From Scandinavium manionii (GTDB taxonomy: Bacteria > Pseudomonadota > Gammaproteobacteria > Enterobacterales > Enterobacteriaceae), in contig NZ_JALIGC010000032.1 of NCBI RefSeq assembly GCF_024764775.1, positions 62,001 through 126,000 of the forward strand: 64,000 nucleotides of DNA, given 5' to 3'. The notes beneath the pieces were generated by a model. The model ran no database searches. It had not been told where the DNA came from and saw only the letters and a list, made by a program, of their open reading frames with translations. Shown here piece by piece: positions 43,084 to 51,581 of this stretch; position 1 is the stretch's first letter; each line of letters begins with the position of its first letter. Both the position numbers and the translations under genes were made by a program.

Positions 43084-44304
43084 CTACACGCTTTTTTCTA
43101 CAACGATGCCCGGTTGACATCGTGGGGTTCTGTGCTGAACCAGTTTAGCTGCCATTGCGGTCAGTAGTGCGGCGAAGCATGAAAGCCCAGCGATCAACAT
43201 ATAGCCTGCCTGCATGGTGAAATATTTCAGCATAATCCCCATTAATACCGGTCCCCAAAACATGCCTGTCGCATAAATAGTCTGAAACAATCCCATACGT
43301 GCGGTTTGCTCCTCAGATGTCGTGTTAACTACGCTGAGTGACATCATCACCGCGAAAGCCATACCAAACGAAAAACCGGCTAACGCCTGGAAAGCAGATA
43401 TGACGAGGTAGTTTTGCGTCAGTGGAATGCCTAACGCAGCGATAGCCTGTAAAAGCGAACCAATGACCGCGGTTTTAACTAAACCTAATCGCGGATAAAA
43501 AAAGGCGCTACATAACGCAACAGCCAGTGCGTAGAACAACAAATGCAGGTTACTCAGAACCGCAATCAACATCCCTTTATTGCCCAATTTCAGCATATAG
43601 ATGGGTGTCAATGTATCGCGAGTGGCGAACGGCACCAGCAAAACAATGGCGCACAAGATCCCGACAAACCAAATGGTACGATCAGTCAGTTGCCCCCAGG
43701 CGCTTTTAAAACAATCATTTAATGTCGATTTTACCGGTGTTTCGACATGCTCTTGTAAGAACAGTGAAATAAACAACGCCGCTAGCGCTGCAGCACTCGG
43801 GATCCAGAAGCCTAAATTGGGCGGGAAATTCTGCACAATGATCCCACACAGGCTATTTCCCAAAAATACACCAACGGGACTTGCCAGTGCGAGCAATGCC
43901 ACCGCAGCGGGTGCTTCATTCTTACTGAAATAACGGATAAACATAATGTTATAAAGCACCCACGTAGCTGAGGCGAGGCCCGACGACGTTTTGGCAATAT
44001 ACAATGTAATATCATTGGTATGGAAATAGGCTATTGGCCACATGACCATCGGCAAAATAAGGCTCAATTGTATAAATATTTTCCTGTTATGTAATGTCCC
44101 GGATACCACACTAAGTGGGAAACGTAACAGTACGGTTGCCAGTCCCGTGGCTCCCATTATCAAGCCGATAATTTCAGGTGGAATATCATGTTGCACCATA
44201 TAGGAAGCAAGAAAGGCATCGTAACCATTAATACAGATAAAAAATAGCAAACTCATAATAAAGAACAGGAATATTTCCCGGCGAGAGAATAATTGTTTAA
44301 ACAT
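43084..44304 (-). CDS. MFS transporter (paralogue of the one at 32111-33304)
   Basis: A 406-residue 12-TM major facilitator, convergent with the DeoR gene and divergent from the NTF2-like gene. It aligns with the MFS of the LacI operon from LFFIMSLLFF to FWGPVLMG. It is more AT-rich and diverged, so the duplication is not recent. A second importer or exporter for module (b) beside the EutH homologue. Confidence 0.87.
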   Translation of the reverse strand: MFKQLFSRREIFLFFIMSLLFFICINGYDAFLASYMVQHDIPPEIIGLIMGATGLATVLLRFPLSVVSGTLHNRKIFIQLSLILPMVMWPIAYFHTNDITLYIAKTSSGLASATWVLYNIMFIRYFSKNEAPAAVALLALASPVGVFLGNSLCGIIVQNFPPNLGFWIPSAAALAALFISLFLQEHVETPVKSTLNDCFKSAWGQLTDRTIWFVGILCAIVLLVPFATRDTLTPIYMLKLGNKGMLIAVLSNLHLLFYALAVALCSAFFYPRLGLVKTAVIGSLLQAIAALGIPLTQNYLVISAFQALAGFSFGMAFAVMMSLSVVNTTSEEQTARMGLFQTIYATGMFWGPVLMGIMLKYFTMQAGYMLIAGLSCFAALLTAMAAKLVQHRTPRCQPGIVVEKSV

Positions 44305-44811
44305 ATTCGCATCCTGGTTGTCATTACGCTCATAAGAACGGATTCATTACAAATTCCGCCTCTTCAGCGGATTAGGTTGATTATCAAGATTCAGCAGATT
44401 TTATTCATACTGGTCGCCTTGTCTTTACCCTCATTCATCCCTACCCATTAATCAGACGCTACCGCTGTTGACCTAAACAGCAAAACAACACAATAGAAAC
44501 GAATATACACACCAAGCACAACCAATAACAACACACAAATCACACTTTAGTCATAAAAAAACAACATAAAGCCAACGAGAAGAGGCAACGCCCCGCTGAG
44601 AACACGTTTAAGTGTGAAGAAGATCACCAAAATCATCATAAATGTGACATTTGTGTTGATTTATGTTGTCCTTAACGTAATAGATACGTAACAAGCAACA
44701 TCAAGACAACACCCAAACAGCCGTGTGGTTATGGCGTAGCAACGCACGGGATCGAGCTAACTGATTGAAATACTTAATCAACGATGTCAGAAACCAGGTA
44801 AAGAGGGCATG
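44305..44811. other. Long AT-rich divergent promoter region
   Basis: 507 bp with no credible gene. It carries multiple copies of the ATGTTGTTTT-like motif: inverted perfect copy at 44558-44567, inverted near copy AAAACAACAC at 44482-44491, ATGTTGTCCT at 44663-44672, and further CAACAC strings. This density suggests an extended regulator-binding region controlling the MFS and NTF2-like genes. Confidence 0.55.
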
Positions 44812-46038
44812 ATGAACAAACCACAGATAGTCAATGATGTGAATGACAGTAAAAACCTGACTGAAGCAAGAGTCGACAATAGTAATGAAAATCAAAAGGA
44901 TAAGAAAATCGTGCCTTCTTCATTGAATCGCTTGCCAAGGCAACTCGATGATCACCATATGCCGTCCGATTTCAACATTTCCTGGGACAGCTATAAACGT
45001 GGCGGAACAGACAAATTTTTGGCACAAACTCCCTCTCATCTGCATCACCACCCGATGCGTGGGTTCGACAAAGAATATGTCAATATTATTGATTACATCA
45101 TCCGTATCACCCATCGCATCTGGGAAGAAGGCGATATTGGCTATATCTATGATACCTACAGTCATGACTGTAATGTGTGGGATGATGTGGGATTGCATGT
45201 GGGACGTGACCGGGTTGTTGCCGGTACCGCGCGGACACTGAATGCTTATCCGGATATCCGAATCCTGGGTGATGAAGTTATCTGGGCCGGTGATGAAAAT
45301 GTGGGTTTCCACTCGTCACACCGCAGCTACATCATGGGCACCAACACCGGATTTAGTGAATTCGGTGCCCCAACCAACAAACCGGTTCGTTTCATGTGTA
45401 TCGCCAACTGCGTGATGCTGGAAAACGAAATATTCTACGAACATGTCATGCACAACACCGCAAGCCTTATTCAGCAGCTTGGATTAAATGTGTTTGATGT
45501 TGCCCGCGATATGATGACTAAACACGGGGAAAACCCGCTGGCACGCGATTTTGGTGCAAGTGAGCCATTCCGTGTCCCCGGTCAGGGTAAACCAGCGCTG
45601 CTGCCGCTACCACAGAGCAACAAACTGGACATCCGCGCCTTTATTAATGCATTTTATCAGAACGTCTGGAACCGCAGAATGCTGCGTTCACTGACTGACT
45701 TCTGCTCACCTAATATTGCCTATCAGGGACCGACAGAACGTGTGTATCAGGGCCTGGGCAATTATAAATCCTGGATCCTGTCCCTGCTCTCCATGTTCCC
45801 TGACCTGACATTCTCTGTCGATGATGTTTACTGGATGGGGAATGATCAAAGTGGGTATTTAGTTTCCGTCCGCTGGAGTGCGCAAGGTACACATTTGGGT
45901 AATGGCATCTACGGTAAACCAACAGGTAAAGAGGTTCGCTTAATAGGAATTAGCCAGTATCGTATTCAGGACGGTATTATTCAGCAGGAATGGTCAATTT
46001 TTAATGAGTTCGGTGTCATTACTCAGTTAGTGTCCTGA
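44812..46038 (+). CDS. Tandem NTF2/SnoaL-like domain protein
   Basis: A 408-residue protein without membrane segments. After about 60 mostly polar residues there are two NTF2/SnoaL-like alpha+beta domains (about 75-225 and 265-405). The second shows the typical NTF2 ending: SAQGTHLGNGIYGKPTGK, IGISQYRIQDGIIQQEW. Relatives include polyketide cyclases, ester cyclases and delta-5-ketosteroid-isomerase-like enzymes. The start at 44812 is better spaced from AAAGAGG than the ATG at 44809. Role unknown; its promoter shares motifs with module (b). Confidence 0.8.
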   Translation: MNKPQIVNDVNDSKNLTEARVDNSNENQKDKKIVPSSLNRLPRQLDDHHMPSDFNISWDSYKRGGTDKFLAQTPSHLHHHPMRGFDKEYVNIIDYIIRITHRIWEEGDIGYIYDTYSHDCNVWDDVGLHVGRDRVVAGTARTLNAYPDIRILGDEVIWAGDENVGFHSSHRSYIMGTNTGFSEFGAPTNKPVRFMCIANCVMLENEIFYEHVMHNTASLIQQLGLNVFDVARDMMTKHGENPLARDFGASEPFRVPGQGKPALLPLPQSNKLDIRAFINAFYQNVWNRRMLRSLTDFCSPNIAYQGPTERVYQGLGNYKSWILSLLSMFPDLTFSVDDVYWMGNDQSGYLVSVRWSAQGTHLGNGIYGKPTGKEVRLIGISQYRIQDGIIQQEWSIFNEFGVITQLVS

Positions 46039-46141
46039 TCGCAGTACTGAAAATCAGGGGAATTTCGCTGAACCGTTGAGATGGTGGACTGACCGGCATT
46101 CTTCCCTGCTCCTGCATAAACGGCATTCTTTCACGTTTATC

Positions 46142-46178
46142 GCGCTACAGTGTGATGTTACGCCGCTGTAGCGCTTTC
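46142..46178 (+). terminator. Possible terminator of the NTF2-like gene
   Basis: GCGCTACAG pairs with CTGTAGCGC around a 15-nt loop, then TTTCCT. Confidence 0.5.
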
Positions 46179-46211
46179 CTCCATCTACAGAACATCCTGT
46201 CGGCCTTCGCG

Positions 46212-46931
46212 TTAATCCCGCACAATCCATGATACCTGCTGGGTTTTCGTTGCCGGAACGTGAGTGCGTCGGCGATACGACCCTAAGCTGTCGGGCGTAC
46301 AGTAGGTACAGTGTGCCAGACAGTCGATGTTTTCCTGCCGCACTCCTGCATCCAGCAGATGAATCTCGCAAAATGTCGGTAAATCAAACCACAGACTGTT
46401 TTCTTCACGTGCTGTGGCACTGATCGCATTTGGCCCTCTCGGTGTCACAGAGAACAAATCCTGCTTGTGCTGGCGCACCTGTTCTGCGGCAGGTGTTTGT
46501 AATAATGCGTCATAAAATGAGGGCGACACCTCATAACAGCACGGCCGAATATGCGGGCCGATAGCAACGATAATATCCTCAAGACTAACCCTCGCTGCGA
46601 TAAACTGCGCCACGCTTTCCCGCACGATGCCCTCTGCGGTACCCCGCCATCCGGCATGGACGCAGGCAATAAAGCGTCCGTCACGCGATGCCATCAATAA
46701 GGGTAAACAATCTGCGGTATAGACCCCGATCTGCTGGCCTGCAATTTGCGTAAAGAGCCCATCCGCATGAGGACGCTCTGCAGGAGGTGCGACGTAATTG
46801 AGGATATCCGTGCCGTGGACCTGCTTGATATCCACGAGGGTGGATTTATCAAACACCGCGGATTCATGCACATCGAGAAAGGCGTGGCGAACGCCGGGGA
46901 TGTCTGCCAGTAAACGGGAAAAATAGGCCAT
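46212..46931 (-). CDS. Laccase-domain (YfiH/DUF152, PgeF-type) protein
   Basis: A 239-residue protein of the Cu-oxidase_4/DUF152 family. The zinc-binding residues are present: His in IKQVHGTD, Cys in YTADCLPLLM, His in CVHAGWRGTAEG. Homologues are variously assigned as polyphenol oxidase, purine nucleoside phosphorylase/adenosine deaminase (FAMIN-like), or UDP-MurNAc-L-Ser amidase (YfiH/PgeF). In E. coli yfiH is elsewhere (near clpB), so this is probably a second paralogue in an accessory position. Confidence 0.85.
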   Translation of the reverse strand: MAYFSRLLADIPGVRHAFLDVHESAVFDKSTLVDIKQVHGTDILNYVAPPAERPHADGLFTQIAGQQIGVYTADCLPLLMASRDGRFIACVHAGWRGTAEGIVRESVAQFIAARVSLEDIIVAIGPHIRPCCYEVSPSFYDALLQTPAAEQVRQHKQDLFSVTPRGPNAISATAREENSLWFDLPTFCEIHLLDAGVRQENIDCLAHCTYCTPDSLGSYRRRTHVPATKTQQVSWIVRD

Positions 46932-46971
46932 GAGGTTCTGTCATTCGAATGTCGTAGCCTTTAACCGTAAT

Positions 46972-47010
46972 CCAGCGACGCCTTTACGACAAGTCGACAG
47001 GCATCGCTGG
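46972..47010. repeat. Long hairpin between the laccase-domain and ABC genes
   Basis: CCAGCGACGCCT pairs with AGGCATCGCTGG at 11 of 12 positions around a 15-base spacer that itself contains GAC/GTC. It lacks a T tract on the minus strand. It could slow transcription leaving the ABC operon. Confidence 0.5.
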
Positions 47011-47020
47011 CAACGATTAA

Positions 47021-47752
47021 TTACAACACCTTACTGAGAAACGACGCGGTACGGGGGTTCTGCGGCGCGCTGAAAATCTGCTCCGGCGAGCCCTGCTCCT
47101 GAATAATGCCCTGGTCGATGAAAATCACCCGGTCGGCCACTTCACGGGCAAAGCCCATTTCGTGGGTCACGATGACCATCGTCATCCCTTCCGTGGCCAG
47201 GTTTTTCATCACTTCCAGCACGTCGCCGACCAACTCCGGGTCAAGCGCGGACGTCGGCTCATCGAACAGCATGAGCGACGGCTGCATCGCTAATGCCCGG
47301 GCAATGGCCACGCGCTGCTGCTGCCCGCCAGACAGACTTGACGGCCAGGCATCGCGCTTATCGCTCAGCCCGACTTTCGCCAGCAACCCTTCGGCATAGA
47401 TTACGGCCTCGGCGCGGGACATGTCGCGCAGCGCCATCGGCGCCATCAGCAGGTTTTCCAGCACCGTCATGTGCGGGAACAGATTAAAGCGCTGGAAGAC
47501 CATGCCCACGCTCTCGCGCAATTTATTGAGATCGGTCTTCTTATCGTGCACCGGGAAGCCGTTGACCACCACTTCACCTTCGCTCACTGATTCCAGCGCA
47601 TTCATGCAGCGTAAAAAGGTGCTTTTCCCGGAGCCGGAAGGCCCTATCACGCAGACCACTTCCTGAGGCTGAATATCACAGTCGATACCGCGCAGAACGT
47701 GACTCGCACCGAAGTGCTTATGCAGATTTTTAATGTGAATCACTTTTGCCAA
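47021..47752 (-). CDS. Polar amino acid ABC transporter, ATP-binding protein (GlnQ-type)
   Basis: A 243-residue ATPase. Walker A GPSGSGKST (about 38-46), Q-loop FQRFNLFPH, signature LSGGQQQR, Walker B LMLFDEPTSALD and H-loop VTHEM are intact. High similarity to GlnQ/HisP/ArtP-type proteins. It is the last gene of the SBP-permease-ATPase operon, and its start overlaps the permease by 23 bp. Confidence 0.92.
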   Translation of the reverse strand: MAKVIHIKNLHKHFGASHVLRGIDCDIQPQEVVCVIGPSGSGKSTFLRCMNALESVSEGEVVVNGFPVHDKKTDLNKLRESVGMVFQRFNLFPHMTVLENLLMAPMALRDMSRAEAVIYAEGLLAKVGLSDKRDAWPSSLSGGQQQRVAIARALAMQPSLMLFDEPTSALDPELVGDVLEVMKNLATEGMTMVIVTHEMGFAREVADRVIFIDQGIIQEQGSPEQIFSAPQNPRTASFLSKVL

Positions 47753-48494
47753 ACCTCTTTTCCAGACGGTTAACCAGCTGCGCCAGCACGAAGGTAATTA
47801 CCCAATAGACAACCGAAATGGTCAGGTACGGTTCCCAATAAGTGGCGTACGCCCCGGAAACGGTACGCGCGGCGTACGCCAGGTCTGCCAGACCAATCGC
47901 CGACGCCAGCGAAGAGTCTTTCACAATCGCGATGGCGTTATTGCCGAGCGGCGGCAGAATGCGGCGAAACGCCTGCGGTAAAATCACCTTGCGCATGGTT
48001 TTCCACCACGGCATACCCAGCGCGCGGGACGCTTCCATCTGGCCTTTATCAATCGACTGAATGCCTGCGCGGAAAATCTCCGACACGTAGGCCCCGGCAT
48101 TAAGCGTAATTGCCACGATGCAGGATAAAAACGCGCCGTAGTTTGAACGCAATTCGCGGGCGAAATCGCTGCTCATCACGCCGTGAGTTACCAGCAGACC
48201 ATCGCGTGGGTTAATGAACAGCGGTACCAGCGCAAAATGGACCACCATGATTTGCACGAACAGCGGTGTGCCGCGAAAGGCACTGACATAAAAGCGCACC
48301 GGGAACTGCACCAGGTAGCGCAGCACATATTTCCACGGTCCATGTTCGGCCTTCGCCATCCGGCCCAGGCCGAGCGTCAAACCCCATAACGTACCGAGGA
48401 TCACACAAATAATGGTGCATTTGAGGGTCATTATCGCGCCGTCGATAAACAGCGGGCCGTACTCCTCGATAATTTCCCAACGGAATCCCGTCAT
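47730..48494 (-). CDS. Polar amino acid ABC transporter, permease
   Basis: A 254-residue inner-membrane permease with five or so hydrophobic segments and the EAA loop EASRALGMPWWKTMRKVILPQAFRRILPPLGN typical of the His/Glu/Arg group. One permease subunit only, so it should act as a homodimer. It follows the binding-protein gene after an intrinsic terminator. Confidence 0.92.
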   Translation of the reverse strand: MTGFRWEIIEEYGPLFIDGAIMTLKCTIICVILGTLWGLTLGLGRMAKAEHGPWKYVLRYLVQFPVRFYVSAFRGTPLFVQIMVVHFALVPLFINPRDGLLVTHGVMSSDFARELRSNYGAFLSCIVAITLNAGAYVSEIFRAGIQSIDKGQMEASRALGMPWWKTMRKVILPQAFRRILPPLGNNAIAIVKDSSLASAIGLADLAYAARTVSGAYATYWEPYLTISVVYWVITFVLAQLVNRLEKRFGKSDSH

Positions 48495-48504
48495 AGCTTA
48501 TCCC

Positions 48505-48541
48505 TGAAAAAACGGCGATCGTCAGTCGTGGCGATCGCCGT
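48505..48541 (-). terminator. Intra-operon terminator between binding protein and permease
   Basis: On the minus strand ACGGCGATCG...CGATCGCCGT forms a 10-bp stem followed by TTTTTT. Partial read-through would give excess binding protein over the membrane components. Confidence 0.8.
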
Positions 48542-48560
48542 GAAAATAAAAAAGAAGATA

Positions 48561-49328
48561 TTACTGAGCCGGCAACGTCGGAACGTCTGCGTCAAACCAG
48601 GTTTGATAAATTTTGGCGTAGGTGCCGTCGGCGACGATCTTTTTCAGGCCGTCGTTAATTTTACCAAGCAGTTCGGTGTTACCTTTCGCTACCGCGATAC
48701 CGAAATACTGACGTTCAAATTTGGCATCCGGGACCAGTTTGAACTGTTTTTCGGGGTGCTGTTTGATGTAGTACTTCACCACACCAACGTCGCCGACCGC
48801 TGCGCTCACGCCGTCTTCAAACAGTTCTTGCAGCATCAGTGGAGTGTTGTCAAAGCGCTTGATGGCAGTACTGTTTTTACCGAGCACGTCAGAGACCACG
48901 ATATCGCCGGTGCTGGAGTTCACCACGCCGACCTTCTCGTCTTTCAGCGCTGCCAGCGAACTGACTTTAGAATCCTTCGGCACCACAATCGACTGTTCAG
49001 CCGGGAAGTACGGCGCGGAGAAGTCGATCATCTGCTTACGCTTGTCGGTAATAGTAATGCCGGAAATGATGATGTCACGGTCGCCGGAATTGAGGGTAGC
49101 GAAGATGCCTTCCCACGGCGTGTTGATCAGTTTGATATCGAAGTTCTCGGCTTTGGCGATGGCCTTAATCACATCGATATCAAAACCTTCCAGCTGTTTC
49201 TGGCTGTTTTCAAATTCAAACGGGCGATAGGTGCCACCCGAACCGACGATATACGTTTGTGCTGCGACTTGGGCACTGGCTGCCAGCACTGCTGTTAAAC
49301 AAAAACCCTTCATCCATTTGCTGATCAT
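48561..49328 (-). CDS. Periplasmic polar amino acid-binding protein
   Basis: A 255-residue SBP_bac_3 protein. A Sec signal peptide (about 1-23, ending AAQVAA or nearby) precedes the mature start YIVGSGGTYRPFEF. GFDIDVIKAIAKA and the D-I-I-I-S-G-I-T-I-T-D-K-R motif belong to the glutamine/lysine-arginine-ornithine group. Substrate not determined; ARG-box-like sequences upstream hint at arginine or lysine. Confidence 0.9.
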   Translation of the reverse strand: MISKWMKGFCLTAVLAASAQVAAQTYIVGSGGTYRPFEFENSQKQLEGFDIDVIKAIAKAENFDIKLINTPWEGIFATLNSGDRDIIISGITITDKRKQMIDFSAPYFPAEQSIVVPKDSKVSSLAALKDEKVGVVNSSTGDIVVSDVLGKNSTAIKRFDNTPLMLQELFEDGVSAAVGDVGVVKYYIKQHPEKQFKLVPDAKFERQYFGIAVAKGNTELLGKINDGLKKIVADGTYAKIYQTWFDADVPTLPAQ

Positions 49329-49341
49329 ACCACCACCTTTT

Positions 49342-49380
49342 TATGCATTTAATTTGCATAAAAATACATAACTTATCAGC
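49342..49380 (-). promoter_or_regulatory. ARG-box-like sequences upstream of the amino acid ABC operon
   Basis: TATGCATTTAATTTGCAT (49342-49359), three bases, and AATACATAACTTATCAGC (49363-49380) have the length and 3-bp spacing of paired ArgR boxes. TTTGCATAAAAATACAT within the overlap also resembles E. coli art operon boxes. Matches are imperfect. Confidence 0.4.
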
Positions 49381-49525
49381 GTTATGCAACAGCCGAATCA
49401 GGTTATAACCTCTTGTTATAACCAAATCCCCTCACTCTTTATGGGTAAGTGGCATGAAGGGTTTGCATAACACACCGCTATATAATTAAATATACATCGA
49501 TTATTTCCCTTCTCAGAGTGATTTC

Positions 49526-50587
49526 ATGTCCAGACTACACCGCCTTTACCTGTGCACCGCGCTGGCCTGTAGCGCACTGCTCGCCACGGCTGCCCACGCA
49601 GACCGCACAGTGACGGATCAGCTAGGTCGTCAGGTGACCTTGCCCGACCACGTTAACCGCGTGGTGGTATTACAACATCAGACGCTGAATTTGCTGGTAC
49701 AGCTGAATGCGCAGGACAACATCGTCGGCGTGTTGAGGAGCTGGCAAAAACAGCTCGGGCCGCAGTTTGCACGCTTTATGCCGAAAATCACCACGCTGCC
49801 GATGCCGGGCGATCTGACCCAGGCCAATATTGAAAGCCTGCTGGCGCTACATCCGCAGGTGGTTTTCGTGGCGAACTACGCGCCGACCGAAATGATCCAG
49901 CAGATTCAAAATGCCGGTATTCCGGTGGTGGCGATTTCTTTGCGTGAGGACGCCGCCAGCGAGAAGAATAAAATGAACCCGACGATGGCCAACGAAGAAC
50001 AGGCCTATAACGATGGACTGAAACAGGGCATTCGTCTGATTGGCGACGTAGTGGAACGGCCGAAAGAAGCCGAGGCGTTAATCGACTACACCTTCAGCGC
50101 ACGCGCCAACGCTAACGCGCCGGTGGCCAATATTCCTGAGGATAAAAAAGTCCGCGTGTATATGGCAAACCCGGATCTCAACACCTACGGCTCAGGAAAA
50201 TATACCGGGCTGATGATGGAACATGCAGGTGCGCTGAACGTGGCGGCGGCAACGGTTAAAGGTGCGCGTCAGGTGTCGCTGGAGCAGGTTTTACAATGGA
50301 ACCCGCAGGTTATTTTTGTGCAGGACCGCTACCCGCAGGTGCTGAAAGCCATCGAAAGCGATCCGCAGTGGCAAGCAATTGACGCCGTGAAAAACCACCG
50401 CGTGTGGCTGATGCCAGAATATGCCAAAGCCTGGGGCTATCCGATGCCGGAAGCGATGGCGATTGGTGAGCTGTGGATGGCGAAAAAACTTTATCCGGAG
50501 CGCTATAAAAACGTCGACGTGGATGCTCTGGCGCAGGATTATTATCAGCACTTTTACCGCGTGAGCTGGAAATCGAATGCCCTCTGA
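49526..50587 (+). CDS. FecCD-type ABC transporter, periplasmic binding protein
   Basis: A 353-residue PF01497-type binding protein with a Sec signal (about 1-25, ending AHA). The mature region begins DRTVTDQLGRQVTLPDHVNRVVVL, the family opening. Relatives bind siderophores, haem, B12, or (Haemophilus MolA) molybdate/tungstate. No lipobox. The 3' end overlaps the permease gene by 11 bp. Confidence 0.88.
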   Translation: MSRLHRLYLCTALACSALLATAAHADRTVTDQLGRQVTLPDHVNRVVVLQHQTLNLLVQLNAQDNIVGVLRSWQKQLGPQFARFMPKITTLPMPGDLTQANIESLLALHPQVVFVANYAPTEMIQQIQNAGIPVVAISLREDAASEKNKMNPTMANEEQAYNDGLKQGIRLIGDVVERPKEAEALIDYTFSARANANAPVANIPEDKKVRVYMANPDLNTYGSGKYTGLMMEHAGALNVAAATVKGARQVSLEQVLQWNPQVIFVQDRYPQVLKAIESDPQWQAIDAVKNHRVWLMPEYAKAWGYPMPEAMAIGELWMAKKLYPERYKNVDVDALAQDYYQHFYRVSWKSNAL

Positions 50588-51581
50588 GGCCCGCTTTCGC
50601 GCGCTACAAGCGGGGTTAATGGCCTTAACTCTGCTGCTGGCACTGGTTTCGCTGTGTCTCGGCCAATATCATTTGCCAATGAGTGACGTTGTCACTCATC
50701 TTCTCCATCCTTATACGACGAACGATATCGCCGGACAGGTGGTGTGGACGGTACGTTTACCGCGTGTGGTGATGACGTTTCTCTGTGGCGCGGCGCTGGG
50801 ACTCAGTGGCGCCACGCTACAAGGCGTGTTTCGTAACCCGCTGGTCGATCCGCACATTATTGGTGTGACATCCGGCGCGGCTTTTGGCGGTACGCTGGCG
50901 ATATTGTTGGGACTGAGTCCGCTGTTAATGATGGGTTCGACCTTCGGTTTCGGCCTGGCGGCACTGGGGCTGGTGTATCTGATTGCGACTTTACAAGGGC
51001 GCGAAAGTACACTGATGCTTATTTTGTCGGGCATTATCCTCAGCGGATTTTTCGCTGCACTGGTCAGTTTGATGCAGTATCTCGCCGACACCGAAGAGGT
51101 GTTACCCAACATCGTATTCTGGCTGCTCGGCAGTTTTGCTACCGCCAACTGGCACAAAGTAATACTGGTCGCCGGGCCGGTGCTGCTGGCGGGTGCGGTG
51201 CTGTTCGCCCTGCGCTGGCGCATCAATTTGCTGTCACTGGATGAGAAAGATGCGCGGGCGCTCGGCGTATCGGTGAAACCGCTGCGTCGCGGGGTGCTGG
51301 TCAGCTGTGCGCTTCTGGTTGCCGCTCAAGTGGCGGTCAGCGGCAGCATTGCCTGGGTCGGGCTGGTGATTCCGCATCTGGCGCGGCTGTTAGTCGGGGC
51401 TGACCATCGCCGCCTGTTGCCAACCGCGTTCTGGCTCGGCGGCGGGTTTATGATCGTGGTCGACGATCTTGCCCGCACCCTGACGAATGCCGAAATTCCC
51501 ATCGGCATTATCACCGCCCTGGTCGGCGCGCCGGCCTTCACATTTTTGCTGATTTACAGCCAACGCCGGAGTGCCCAATGA
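50577..51581 (+). CDS. FecCD-type ABC transporter, permease
   Basis: A 334-residue FecCD/BtuC-family permease with about 10 membrane segments. VRLPRVVMTFLCGAALGLSGATLQGVFRNPLVDPHIIGVTSGA is the N-terminal family signature and SGSIAWVGLVIPHLARLLVGADHR the ATPase-contact loop. It overlaps both neighbours and is clearly one operon. Confidence 0.92.
   Translation: MPSEARFRALQAGLMALTLLLALVSLCLGQYHLPMSDVVTHLLHPYTTNDIAGQVVWTVRLPRVVMTFLCGAALGLSGATLQGVFRNPLVDPHIIGVTSGAAFGGTLAILLGLSPLLMMGSTFGFGLAALGLVYLIATLQGRESTLMLILSGIILSGFFAALVSLMQYLADTEEVLPNIVFWLLGSFATANWHKVILVAGPVLLAGAVLFALRWRINLLSLDEKDARALGVSVKPLRRGVLVSCALLVAAQVAVSGSIAWVGLVIPHLARLLVGADHRRLLPTAFWLGGGFMIVVDDLARTLTNAEIPIGIITALVGAPAFTFLLIYSQRRSAQ

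Noticed and set aside
46054..46371. 105-codon minus-strand ORF at the laccase gene 3' end
   Set aside because: Lies mostly inside the 46212-46931 gene in another frame and has no family resemblance.
48528..49298. 256-codon plus-strand ORF opposite the amino acid-binding protein gene
   Set aside because: No start signal or domain; the minus strand encodes a clear signal peptide and SBP_bac_3 protein.
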